Of a DNA stretch of 41,482 bases, positions 28,608 to 38,332 are shown piece after piece. The stretch's first letter is position 1. Every line of letters starts with the position of its first letter. Under the pieces are notes generated by a model, which worked only from the letters and a program-made list of their open reading frames with translations, did no database searches and was not told the DNA's origin. Origin of the DNA: Candidatus Ozemibacter sp. GTDB taxonomy: Bacteria; Muiribacteriota; Ozemobacteria; Ozemobacterales; Ozemobacteraceae. The position numbers and the translations under genes are program-made. The stretch is from NCBI GenBank assembly GCA_030446435.1, contig JASURT010000004.1, forward strand, positions 1 to 41,482, read 5' to 3'.

Positions 28608-29735
28608 TTAGGCAGGTTTAGACAAAAAATCGCAGACAAAATTCTGCAATGCTGTTTTCGGGTCTGGTACTCCCGATTTGAATTTAAGATCTGTTTCAAT
28701 GAGTTTTGGCCAGACTTTAACCAGGCTTGAATAACTGAAGTTCAAAGCCATGTGCAGATGTTTTATTTTTACCGGGTTGTTGAAGCCGAGACTCGAAGCC
28801 AGCGCAGGTGGCATGGTTTCGGCGGTGTTCTGAATTCTGGCAACCAGGCTTTTCTTTTCCTGGTTTGAACGAAAATCGCTTTTGGTTGCAATTTTTGCGT
28901 ATTGCTGCAGCGAAGATTCAATCTCAGAAAACAAATCGGGACGATCGATGATCAGCTCGTGTAACAGTCTGAATTCACGCAATTGTCGACAAAGGAGAAA
29001 CCATATTTTTTGCGAAGCTTCGCCACTGTTGACCAGAATCTCGATTGTTCTAAGAGCATCTTTTAGTTTGCGGTTGCCAAAACTTTCGAGAAAATCGAAT
29101 ACTGAGTCTTGTCTGAGGTATCTTACGGCCTCTTTGACAAGGTTCTTTTCTATGGTTTTTTTGGGATTGGCAATTACAAGTTTTTTAAGTTCCTGGTAAA
29201 GAATGGCAAGATTTGAGCCGGTTAGGTCGATTAGAAGCTCGGTTGCGTCAGAAGAAATTTTTCCTCCAAGTTCTGCCGCTTCTTTTTTGACCCATGCAGG
29301 AAGCTGATTTTCAAAAGGTCGCCAAAAATCAATTTTTTCGCTTTGCTGCTTGAAAGCGGTGCTGATCTCGCCGGCAACTTTAGCATCGCTGGTCGTGAAG
29401 ATCAAATAAGTGTTGGCGGGAACCCCGCTTTGCGAGATCTGGCCAATGAACTTTTTACGAGAACCTGCATTAACACTGTTGATGTGTTGAAAGAAAAAAA
29501 ATCGCGGGCTTGGGTTGAAGGAAAAGCTGAAAATTTCATGTTCGCTTAAATCGGTTGCTTTTCCCGAGCAGTCCATTCGAAAAACATTTTCGGTTTGATC
29601 GGCTTCAGGAACAAGCCTGTCGAGAATTTTCTGAAAAGCTCTTTCTTTTAAAAAATCTTCGGGGCCGGCAAAAATGTATACCGGTTGCGAGAGTTTTCCT
29701 GCTGAGATTTGTTTTTCAAAAGTTGCCAGGTCCAT
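28608..29735 (-). CDS. holA: DNA polymerase III subunit delta
   Basis: QPVYIFAGPEDFLKERAFQKIL...LIFTTSDAKV...LTGSNLAILYQELKKLV...WFLLCRQLREFRLL. Confidence 0.88.
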   Translation of the reverse strand: MDLATFEKQISAGKLSQPVYIFAGPEDFLKERAFQKILDRLVPEADQTENVFRMDCSGKATDLSEHEIFSFSFNPSPRFFFFQHINSVNAGSRKKFIGQISQSGVPANTYLIFTTSDAKVAGEISTAFKQQSEKIDFWRPFENQLPAWVKKEAAELGGKISSDATELLIDLTGSNLAILYQELKKLVIANPKKTIEKNLVKEAVRYLRQDSVFDFLESFGNRKLKDALRTIEILVNSGEASQKIWFLLCRQLREFRLLHELIIDRPDLFSEIESSLQQYAKIATKSDFRSNQEKKSLVARIQNTAETMPPALASSLGFNNPVKIKHLHMALNFSYSSLVKVWPKLIETDLKFKSGVPDPKTALQNFVCDFLSKPA

Positions 29736-29766
29736 TTATTTCGCTCTGATTCCTCTTAAAAGAAAA

Positions 29767-29805
29767 GGGGTTGCCCCTCTCGACCAGTCGGTCAAGGGCA
29801 ACCCC
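29767..29805 (-). terminator. Rho-independent terminator of the M18 aminopeptidase gene
   Basis: Perfect 10-bp stem GGGGTTGCCC (29767-29776)/GGGCAACCCC (29796-29805) with inner GACC/GGTC stem; on the minus strand it is followed by TTTTCTTTT. Confidence 0.85.
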
Positions 29806-29811
29806 GGTTCT

Positions 29812-31257
29812 TTAATAAGCGTTCTGCATAAAAGCTTTGTAGGTAGAAACGGTGTAATGATAATCGACTTTCGAAATTATTTCGAAGGGAGAATGCAGGC
29901 TTAATGTTGGCAAGCAGACATCGAGAACATGCATGTTCAGATTTGAAAGCAAGAATGCTACAGTTCCGCCGCCACCTTCGTCTACTTTTCCCATTTCACC
30001 AAACTGATAAGGAATCTTTTCCTTGATCAGCATTTGTCTTATGTAATTGATGAATTCAACATCAGCTTCGCCGCTGAACATTTTTCCGCCGGAACCTGAA
30101 TATTTGCTGATCCATACTCCTTTACCAAGAAAAGCCGAATTCAAAGGATCATGAGTGGCTTCAAATGAAGGGTCGATCGGAGGGCTTGTGTCAGCTGATA
30201 TGACCATGGTTTCAGATATGGCCGTACGGATTGCCGCAAAAGATGATTCGCCAGAGGTGGCTTCGACAAGCATTCCGAGAAAATCTGTTACCATCATTGA
30301 CTGTGCGCCGTTGGCACCACATGAGCCGATTTCTTCTTTGTCGACCAGTAATACCGCACAGGTAAACTCGGGTATCTTTACTTCGCACAAAGCGTCGTAT
30401 GCTGCGAAAACGCATCCGCGGTCATCGTGGCCGTAGCCGCCGATCAAAGATCGATCAAGGCCAACGTCGCGTGAGGTAAAGGCCGGCACCACATGTAGTT
30501 CTGCCCAGGCAAGATCTTCTTCTTCCAGGCCGAGTTCATCGTGAAGATAGGTGATTACCGTTTCTTTGATACGATCGTTTTTGTTTTCGTCGTCTTTTGC
30601 TTTGGCGACAGGCTTATGACCGACAATTATATTCAATTCTTCGCCCATAATCGTGGCATTTGATTTGCGGTCATCCTGAATTTTGCGACTAAGATGCGGC
30701 GCGATATCAGTGATTGTGAAAACAGGGTCAGTCGGCTTTTCACCAATCTTGAAATTGATTTTTTTGCCGGCTCTGGTGATTGCAAATCCGTGAAGAGCCA
30801 GTGGCATAGCTGCCCACTGAAACTTTTTTACCCCGCCGTAATAGTGAGTCTTGAATAGAGCCAGACCGTGTTTTTCATAAAGAGGAGTCTGCTTGATATC
30901 AAGTCTGGGCACATCGTGGTGGGCGGCGATCAGGCGAAGACCGTCTTTAGCCGGCTTTTTTCCGATAATGGCCAGGCCCATGGCACGATTCTTGTTGATA
31001 AAATAAACTCTGCTGCCCGGTTTTAGTTTTTTGCCTGAACCCAGGGGTGGAAGAGGTTTAAAACCAGCTTTTTTCGCCAGAGTTTCAATGTAAATTACTG
31101 ATTCTCTTTCAGTCTTACAATTGTCGAGATAGTCTTTGTAACGCTGGGCCCTTTGTTCAAGAATCTTGTTTTCTTTTTCAGGAAGGCAGTCCCAGGCGTT
31201 AGGAATCTTGAGTTTGCCAGGAGTGTTGTTTGAACTTTTCTTGCTAGTTTTTGCCAT
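29812..31257 (-). CDS. M18 family aminopeptidase
   Basis: IAAHHDVPRLDIKQTPLYE, GYGHDDRGCVFAAYDAL, VDKEEIGSCGANGAQS, SADTSPPIDPSFEATHDP. Confidence 0.88.
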   Translation of the reverse strand: MAKTSKKSSNNTPGKLKIPNAWDCLPEKENKILEQRAQRYKDYLDNCKTERESVIYIETLAKKAGFKPLPPLGSGKKLKPGSRVYFINKNRAMGLAIIGKKPAKDGLRLIAAHHDVPRLDIKQTPLYEKHGLALFKTHYYGGVKKFQWAAMPLALHGFAITRAGKKINFKIGEKPTDPVFTITDIAPHLSRKIQDDRKSNATIMGEELNIIVGHKPVAKAKDDENKNDRIKETVITYLHDELGLEEEDLAWAELHVVPAFTSRDVGLDRSLIGGYGHDDRGCVFAAYDALCEVKIPEFTCAVLLVDKEEIGSCGANGAQSMMVTDFLGMLVEATSGESSFAAIRTAISETMVISADTSPPIDPSFEATHDPLNSAFLGKGVWISKYSGSGGKMFSGEADVEFINYIRQMLIKEKIPYQFGEMGKVDEGGGGTVAFLLSNLNMHVLDVCLPTLSLHSPFEIISKVDYHYTVSTYKAFMQNAY

Positions 31258-31396
31258 ACATCCTTTCCTTGCTTTAATAGGTTTCTATGCCAGACATACT
31301 AGCATAATTTTGCAATTTTGAGATAAAGTAAATATTATTTAGTATGCCAAAGAGTTAAAATAATCTTTATTGAATAAAGATGAAACCGGGTGAAAA

Positions 31397-32341
31397 ATGG
31401 ATAAGAAAAAAATCGCAGAATTACTGGTTAAATTGCAGCAGTCACTGCAAAAAGTGATAATCGGCAAGCCCGAGCAAATCGAAAAGACCCTGGCCTGTCT
31501 GTTGGCTGACGGTCATTTGTTGCTTGAAGATCTACCCGGAGTTGGAAAAACTACTCTTGCTTCTGCTTTAGCAAAAGCAATTGGGGGGTCATTCAGTAGA
31601 ATTCAGTTTACTGCCGACCTGTTACCCTCTGATATCATCGGCACCCGTATTTATCGCAGACAGCGCGAAGACTTCGAATTCGTAAAAGGACCCATATTTG
31701 CGAATGTCGTTCTTGCTGACGAGTTGAACCGCGCCCCGCCGAAAACGCAAAGCGCCTTACTTCAGGCAATGAACGAATATTCTGTCAGCATCGATAAGCA
31801 ACATTACGAACTTGCGGTGCCTTTTATGGTTATTGCAACACAGAACCCGCGTGGGTTTCATGGTACTTACCCATTGCCGGAATCTCAAAGAGACAGGTTT
31901 CTTATGCGAATCTCTCTTGGTTACCCAGATCCTCTCGCAGAGAAGCAGATATTAAAAAAGTATTGGGGCATTGAAGAACTTTATCAGGTTGAATCGCTTT
32001 TCAGTCTCGATGAAATAAAACGTTGCCAGAACCTGGTTAAAGAGATCGAAATACCTGATCATGTATATGATTACATTACTCGTTTAACCAAAGCTTTACG
32101 TTCGCACGAAGAGGTTGACCTGCCCGTCAGTCCAAGAGGCAGTATTGGCCTGATGCGTGCGTCACAAGCGCTGGCATTTTTACGAAATCAGGAATTCGTA
32201 ACTATAGATCTGATTAAAGAGCTCGTGCCGGCCATATGGTGCCATCGCATCGGGCTTAAAGGGGCTGCAAGCTTTTCTGGTGAAGGTGCCTCGACCAATT
32301 GGATCGAGCACGAAATACTGCAAAGGGTAGAAATTGACTAA
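31397..32341 (+). CDS. MoxR-family AAA+ ATPase
   Basis: LLEDLPGVGKTTLASALA, RIQFTADLLPSDIIGT, LADELNRAPPKTQSALLQAMNE, ATQNPRGFHGTYPLPESQRDRF. Confidence 0.95.
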   Translation: MDKKKIAELLVKLQQSLQKVIIGKPEQIEKTLACLLADGHLLLEDLPGVGKTTLASALAKAIGGSFSRIQFTADLLPSDIIGTRIYRRQREDFEFVKGPIFANVVLADELNRAPPKTQSALLQAMNEYSVSIDKQHYELAVPFMVIATQNPRGFHGTYPLPESQRDRFLMRISLGYPDPLAEKQILKKYWGIEELYQVESLFSLDEIKRCQNLVKEIEIPDHVYDYITRLTKALRSHEEVDLPVSPRGSIGLMRASQALAFLRNQEFVTIDLIKELVPAIWCHRIGLKGAASFSGEGASTNWIEHEILQRVEID

Positions 32342-33275
32342 AGCCGGAATCAAAGTGCGACTTACATTTTATGGTAAAGTTGCTATTTTTCTCGCAGTTT
32401 TTCTGCTGTTCTCTGCACAGAATACTGGCAATAATCTGCTGTTTCTTATGAGCAGCTGTTTTATTGCCGCTGTTTTTCTATTCGGAGGTTTAGGTTATAA
32501 AAACCTTAGTGGCGTCGATGCCATTCTGGAGCCGCCTGAAGTCGTTTATGCCGACGAACCGGCAACTCTTAAATGCTTTGTTTACGAAAAAGAGAATCGC
32601 AACCATTATTCTCTCGGGTTTGAAGAAGATTTTGCCGGTCAGATTTCATCGGGCGATGCCCTAATGTTCAAGACTTCATTTAAAGCTCCTTCGCGAGGCC
32701 GTTACCACCTGTGTGATTTTTGCATCTATTCTCTTTTTCCATTTGGACTGACAATATCAAGTTTGAAATTACCTGAGACAGAAGTCTTTGTTGGTCCCGC
32801 AAGGGCAAAAAATCTACCTGCTCCTGTAGATAAAGAGATTGGCGGCGCAATTCAGAAGTTTCACTCTGGAAAAGATGGGGAATATTGGATGCAAAAGCAC
32901 TATCAGACAGGTGAAGATGCTTCGCTTATCAACTGGACCATTTCAGCCCGCTCTGACTCTGAATGGGTTTTGCTTAAAGCTCAGAACTATGGTTTTCCTG
33001 AAAAGCTTTATTTCAATTTTTCAGGAATAGAAGGAGAGTTATTCGAAGATTGTCTTGAGATGGTGATGGGTATCATTTTTCGCTTGAGAAACGCCGGAAG
33101 CAGTGCGTTTGTCTGGGCTGAGCAATTGAACGGTGATTATAACTGGCTATCGATTTCAGATAACTATTCTTTGCTTGTTCGTTGGCTTGCCAAAGTGAAA
33201 AATGCTGCGGAAATCCCCGTGCCCAGCGGCGAATGCAAGGGCATCGAGTTCGCTGACCTATTGCAGGATAGCTGA
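32334..33275 (+). CDS. DUF58 domain-containing protein
   Basis: TM-rich N-terminus followed by the DUF58 pattern (YQTGEDASLINWTISARSDSEWVLLKAQ); overlaps the moxR stop, likely TTG start. Confidence 0.85.
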   Translation: MTKAGIKVRLTFYGKVAIFLAVFLLFSAQNTGNNLLFLMSSCFIAAVFLFGGLGYKNLSGVDAILEPPEVVYADEPATLKCFVYEKENRNHYSLGFEEDFAGQISSGDALMFKTSFKAPSRGRYHLCDFCIYSLFPFGLTISSLKLPETEVFVGPARAKNLPAPVDKEIGGAIQKFHSGKDGEYWMQKHYQTGEDASLINWTISARSDSEWVLLKAQNYGFPEKLYFNFSGIEGELFEDCLEMVMGIIFRLRNAGSSAFVWAEQLNGDYNWLSISDNYSLLVRWLAKVKNAAEIPVPSGECKGIEFADLLQDS

Positions 33276-35374
33276 TGAGAATAACCAAAGAAAAAATTGA
33301 AGACTCTCGAAAAATAAATGGCATTGGTCTGCCAACGCTTGAGTTGACCCGGGCTTCTTATGAAATTACCCCGGGTTTTTATCGGCTGTTGGTTTTGCTT
33401 TCATTGCTGGCGTTGTTGTCGATCTGGACGACCGGTTATCTTAAGCCTCTGGTGTCAGGTCTGATGATTCCTATGTTCATAATGTTGCTGCTGGGCAGAA
33501 CTTTGTTTTGTTTTCCCCGTCTTATTCAGGTTCTTAGTGTCGGGGTTCTGGTATATTCTTTCGTATTGTACAACCGGGGTGGTTTGCCTGGGGTTGTGGT
33601 TTTATTGCAGTTCACTGCTCTGATTTTGTTTCTACAATTGCAGATTTCGGTTAATTCGCGCTCTGTTTCAGGGTTGCTGGTTCTTTCCATAATGATAATT
33701 CTTGCCGTTGCAGCAATGAATGTGAACTTTCTTTTTCCATTAAGTCTTTTGCCCTATCTGATTGTTTTTTTTACAATTCTTCATAAAATTTCTGTTTTCA
33801 GACATGTAAGACATTACAAATTGCCCACAGATGCTTCCAGGGAAGCTTTTTCAATAGGTTTGCCGAGAGTTGTCTTTTTTATGGTGATGTTCTTTTTGAC
33901 CTGGACATCGCTTTTTTACATGATTCCCAGATCAGAAAGTTACGGCATAGCTTCTGAAGCTTCAAGAAGACGTTTGAAAGGTTTCAATGAATCTTTGCAG
34001 CTCGGCGAGGGCGGATTGCTTGAGGATAATCCTGCGGTTGTCATGAGAGTCAGGCCAACCGACACCGAAGCATTGTCTGCTTCAGTTGTGCGACGATTAA
34101 GGTCAAAATTGCTCAGGGGCACGACCTTCGCAATGTATTCAAACGGACGTTGGGACAGGCATCGGACTCGACGATACTTCATCGACCTGCGTAAGACACT
34201 TGGTGAGCTTGAATTAATGAGCCAATATCCGAAAGACAAGAATCTGCATCAGCTCGAGATAATTCTCGAAAATACCGATCCTCCGGTAATCTTTTTCCCT
34301 GATCAAACGGTTAATGCTGACATTGATGCTGAATTCATCGGAGTCGAGTCAGACAGGTCGATGTTTTTTCTGGGCAAAAGTTCGGCGAGAAGACGGTATC
34401 TTGCCAGAGTTCTTCTTAATCCACTTGAAATACGAGATGCACCGGTTGAAGCAATCGATTTGAAGGGCCTGCAAAGAATTTATCTGTCAAGGGTGGGCAT
34501 AGACCAGAGAATTCATCAGCTTGCCGAGCAGATTGCTTCTGGTACAACCACTATAAACCAAAAAGTCCAAAAGACCATGGATTGGCTTAACAGAAACTGT
34601 TTATATTCTCTCTATGAAGAGTTCGAAAGAGGTGTAGACCCGGTTTATCAGTTTCTGTTCAGCAGTAGAACCGGGGCTTGCGAGCATTTCGCTTCCGCAA
34701 TGACTTTGCTTTTGCGATCTATGCGTGTGGCCGCAAGACCCGTGAATGGCTATACAATGGGTGACTGGAACGAACTCGGAAAATTTTTTACTGTCAGGCA
34801 GAGGCATGCTCATACCTGGGTCGAAGTCTATTTTCCTGAAAGTGGTTGGGTGCCATTTGATCCAAGTCCGCCAGCAGATTTTTACGAGCCCGAAGGCGAA
34901 ATTGAAAAGCTTGTGGTTCTACTATGGGAAATTTACGAGGGGCAGTGGTTCAATTACGTATACAGCTTCGATCAGAGAACGCAGATGATGGGTTTCAGGC
35001 GAATTTATGACTCTCTGGGAGATACATACCAGAAAGCGAAAAAGGTTTTTGGTATGAAGAAGGTCTGGCTTTTTTCTTTAATCGTTCTTGGTTTTGGTGT
35101 TCTGATCAAGTATCGCTATAAAAGGCGTGGAAAACGCAGCTGGATTCCGGAATGGTATCAAAAATGGGAATCTACGCTTGCAACTTCTCGGCATTCGTGG
35201 GAAACTCCAGCAGAGTTTCATCGTAGAATAGTTGCAGATGGGTTTATAGCTAAAGACAAACAATCTATTCTCGCTGAACTTGCTCATCTTGTCGATAAGC
35301 ATACTTTGAAAAAAGAAAACAGCTTTACTTTAAAGAAGCGAGCAGAAGAGCTCATAAAAGACCTGAATAAGTAG
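33275..35374 (+). CDS. TgpA-like transglutaminase-core membrane protein
   Basis: N-terminal TM cluster, transglutaminase core TGACEHFASAMTLLLRSMRVAARPVNGY...HAHTWVEVYFPESGWVPFDPSP (Cys/His/Asp triad), TM and C-terminal helical domain. Confidence 0.92.
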   Translation: MRITKEKIEDSRKINGIGLPTLELTRASYEITPGFYRLLVLLSLLALLSIWTTGYLKPLVSGLMIPMFIMLLLGRTLFCFPRLIQVLSVGVLVYSFVLYNRGGLPGVVVLLQFTALILFLQLQISVNSRSVSGLLVLSIMIILAVAAMNVNFLFPLSLLPYLIVFFTILHKISVFRHVRHYKLPTDASREAFSIGLPRVVFFMVMFFLTWTSLFYMIPRSESYGIASEASRRRLKGFNESLQLGEGGLLEDNPAVVMRVRPTDTEALSASVVRRLRSKLLRGTTFAMYSNGRWDRHRTRRYFIDLRKTLGELELMSQYPKDKNLHQLEIILENTDPPVIFFPDQTVNADIDAEFIGVESDRSMFFLGKSSARRRYLARVLLNPLEIRDAPVEAIDLKGLQRIYLSRVGIDQRIHQLAEQIASGTTTINQKVQKTMDWLNRNCLYSLYEEFERGVDPVYQFLFSSRTGACEHFASAMTLLLRSMRVAARPVNGYTMGDWNELGKFFTVRQRHAHTWVEVYFPESGWVPFDPSPPADFYEPEGEIEKLVVLLWEIYEGQWFNYVYSFDQRTQMMGFRRIYDSLGDTYQKAKKVFGMKKVWLFSLIVLGFGVLIKYRYKRRGKRSWIPEWYQKWESTLATSRHSWETPAEFHRRIVADGFIAKDKQSILAELAHLVDKHTLKKENSFTLKKRAEELIKDLNK

Positions 35375-35383
35375 ATATAGTCG

Positions 35384-38332
35384 ATGATAAAAGTTTCTGA
35401 CCGCAGGTTTTCTCGTCTGAAGAGCTGGGCGCTGATTTTTTTTCTCAGTCTTTTGCCGGGTATTATCTTCCTATGGGACTGGAACCCTGAAGGCGAGGGG
35501 GATTTTCGCCGGGAAATCGTTTCTCAGGAATGGTTTCGCCGAATGGACAAGGTTGCGGATCGGTTTGGGAAAAGTTCTGACCGAAGCTTCTGGTGCTCTC
35601 TTTCTGTTGAACGCTTCAAGAATCTGGTTTACCGAGAACTTGAATCCAAAAAAACATTGAGTTCGGCATTTGCAAAATCCTGGGCAAACTACCGGCCTGA
35701 TAACTTTCCAAATGCCTCTGTTCAAGTCTTTTTTAAACAGAAAAAAGCCTGGCAAAATCAGTCCTTTGGCCCTCGTGTTTATACTTCAGATTACCTGGTC
35801 AGAAAGCTTTTTTCTGAAATGGTTTTGAAGGCGGGAAATTTTGCAGACAATCTTTCTGACAAAAACTGGGAACAGAGAATTAAAACCCTTTTTGGTCACA
35901 TGATTTTTCCGGATTTGTTTTTTGAAGAAAACAGAAGCACCCCCTTTTCTGCATTGATAAAAAAAAGACCCTACAGGGTTATCTGGGATTTTATTTACGA
36001 TAAGAAGAATCAGACGATAATCGGTGGCTACTTTTTCTATTTTCCAGAAAATTACGATGAAAAGATATTGCCTGGTAAATTGATATTACAATACTGGCAG
36101 ATGATTTGTGATGAAGAAGGCATTTATCCGGTAATGCTGCCTCTCAATTCTGAAGACCCCAGTTTGATCGTTCATTCGGCTATTGATAAGCCACAACTAA
36201 GAAAAGATCTTGAAAAGTTCAGGTTAAACTACATTAAGCGAGTTCCAAGCCCAGTACCTGAATTGGCTGATAAAGCCAGATTGCCGGGCGAGATTTCCGG
36301 CTCTACTTTCAATGTTGGCTCTTACCTTGCCCGCCTATGTATCCTCAGTGCCGAATGCGGACATGTTGGTCTGATTCTGGGTTCTCGGCCTGCCCCACAA
36401 AACACCTTAAGGCAGCAGATTTCAGATGTTTATTTTACAATCGCCGCCATTTTTTGGGGAATGTTTTTGTTCAGACTTGTTTTGTTCAGAGAAGTTCCGA
36501 CTGTCAATCTCAGGTTCAGGGTCATGGCGTGGTTTCTTGCTTTCGCAGCTTTTCCGGCAGGCCTTACTATCAGCGCCTGGTCTTCATTGATACAGGATTT
36601 CGAAGATTACAGAATCGAACAGATGCAGAAGGCATTACATCAATCAGTTTTAAATATCGAAACCGGTTTGTCTAAAATTGATTCGTTTTTTCTCGAGGCA
36701 TCGAAATCGGTTATCAATAAAAAGGGTTTTCTCGATTCTATAATCGAACTTCCAGAAAATCCTGAGAATGACGAAAAAGTTTTTGAAAAAGTTTTCTCTG
36801 ATTACCATCAGAAAGGAATCGATATTGACTCTGCAATGCTTATCGTGCAGGGCGGCTGGTGTTTTCGCAGTTTTAAAAAAGAATCGACCGCCAAGGATAA
36901 GGCCGGACTGAGAAATGGCATCGCTGCGCTTATAAATCAAGTGTTCGCAAACGCAAATCCTGAGGTTTACCAAAGATTCACGCCGCCAGGCGGAAAATAT
37001 GCAGACAAAAAAGTGCCGGCTATTTTGAATATGGCAGATCTGGATGTTTACGACAATGTAAAGTCATTGCGAGACATTTTTGATGGCGTATCTGACATCA
37101 ATAGCGACAACAAAAACTATCTTCAGTTCCTTTATCAGTTCAATGCTTTCAATGGGCCATTTGCCGTCCTGGTAGTTCATTGGGACTGGACTGAAATGGT
37201 GGAAAAAAAGATTCGGCTTTTGATGGCCGAAGAGAGTCTGAGATTCAAGAAAAGCTGGGGAGTGGTGCCTGACTTTTCTGTTTTCAGGGCCAGTCCACAA
37301 GGCATAATGCCCGTTTGCCATACCGGTCATTCTTCGCAGATGCAGAAAATGGCTGAGTTTCCCGTCAGTAAGTTAAGCAGATTTTTAGACAGTTTTTCTG
37401 CTTCTATCATGGTCCCATCTGCAAGATTGCCTGATTTGCGCATGGTCGCAAGGGCTTCTGTTGCAGACGTAAAACTGCTGGTCGCAGAAGAAAAAGGCAT
37501 GATCGTTTTTTCTGTGACAGCCCTTTTGCTGATTATCGTGATTGGTGCTTCAGGCGCAACTATCTGGATCACACGCCCGATTAAAAAGATATCAGAAATA
37601 CTTGGCAGTTTGAGTTCGGCAAATGAACCGGGTACATATTGCCCTGCAAGAAAAGACGAGCTTGGTCTGGCGGCAAGATCGATTACAAGAATGACGGAAT
37701 GGATTCTGCAGCGGCAAAGGCTGGTGAAATTCATTTCGCCAAAGGTTCTGGAAGTGGTTTCCGGCGGCAATGCCTTTAAAGCTGGTGCCGGCACTTTGCA
37801 GGAAGTAACGATTCTGGTTTCAGATATTAGATCTTTTACCACGATAACTGAAGAGCAAACAGTGGAAGAGGTTTTTGAAATGGTGAATAATCACCTGGCC
37901 CGAATGGCTTCGGATATTAAAGATTGTTCGGGGATTATCGATCGGTATGTTGGCGATGCTGTTTGGGCTGTGTTTTTTGATCAACATCCCAAAGGCGGCA
38001 TCAATGCTCTTAAAGCTGCGCAAAAGATGATGAAATCGCATCGCCAGATACAACAGGACCGGTTGCATGCCAACAAGTTTCGTTACGACATAGGTATTGG
38101 AATCGTCAAAGGAAAAGTTCTGGCGGGAGTTATGGGTGATTCAAGTGTCAGGCTTGATTACACAATCGTAGGCGAAGCCTTGAATGAAGCCGAACGTCTT
38201 GAAGATCTTTCCAAAACCGCCGGTTTAACCGGTATCGTCTTTTCAGAAGAACTCCGGGAATGTGCTTTGAAAGCCGAAATTCCTTTTGTAAAACTTGCTG
38301 CGGAAGTTTGTGAGGTGTCTTCGCTTGAGTAG
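35384..38332 (+). CDS. Membrane-bound HAMP-class III nucleotidyl cyclase (catalytic metal Asps present)
   Basis: TM segments and HAMP region (TRPIKKISEILGSL), cyclase domain ILVSDIRSFTT, DRYVGDAVWAVF, RLDYTIVGEALNEAERLE. Confidence 0.9.
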   Translation: MIKVSDRRFSRLKSWALIFFLSLLPGIIFLWDWNPEGEGDFRREIVSQEWFRRMDKVADRFGKSSDRSFWCSLSVERFKNLVYRELESKKTLSSAFAKSWANYRPDNFPNASVQVFFKQKKAWQNQSFGPRVYTSDYLVRKLFSEMVLKAGNFADNLSDKNWEQRIKTLFGHMIFPDLFFEENRSTPFSALIKKRPYRVIWDFIYDKKNQTIIGGYFFYFPENYDEKILPGKLILQYWQMICDEEGIYPVMLPLNSEDPSLIVHSAIDKPQLRKDLEKFRLNYIKRVPSPVPELADKARLPGEISGSTFNVGSYLARLCILSAECGHVGLILGSRPAPQNTLRQQISDVYFTIAAIFWGMFLFRLVLFREVPTVNLRFRVMAWFLAFAAFPAGLTISAWSSLIQDFEDYRIEQMQKALHQSVLNIETGLSKIDSFFLEASKSVINKKGFLDSIIELPENPENDEKVFEKVFSDYHQKGIDIDSAMLIVQGGWCFRSFKKESTAKDKAGLRNGIAALINQVFANANPEVYQRFTPPGGKYADKKVPAILNMADLDVYDNVKSLRDIFDGVSDINSDNKNYLQFLYQFNAFNGPFAVLVVHWDWTEMVEKKIRLLMAEESLRFKKSWGVVPDFSVFRASPQGIMPVCHTGHSSQMQKMAEFPVSKLSRFLDSFSASIMVPSARLPDLRMVARASVADVKLLVAEEKGMIVFSVTALLLIIVIGASGATIWITRPIKKISEILGSLSSANEPGTYCPARKDELGLAARSITRMTEWILQRQRLVKFISPKVLEVVSGGNAFKAGAGTLQEVTILVSDIRSFTTITEEQTVEEVFEMVNNHLARMASDIKDCSGIIDRYVGDAVWAVFFDQHPKGGINALKAAQKMMKSHRQIQQDRLHANKFRYDIGIGIVKGKVLAGVMGDSSVRLDYTIVGEALNEAERLEDLSKTAGLTGIVFSEELRECALKAEIPFVKLAAEVCEVSSLE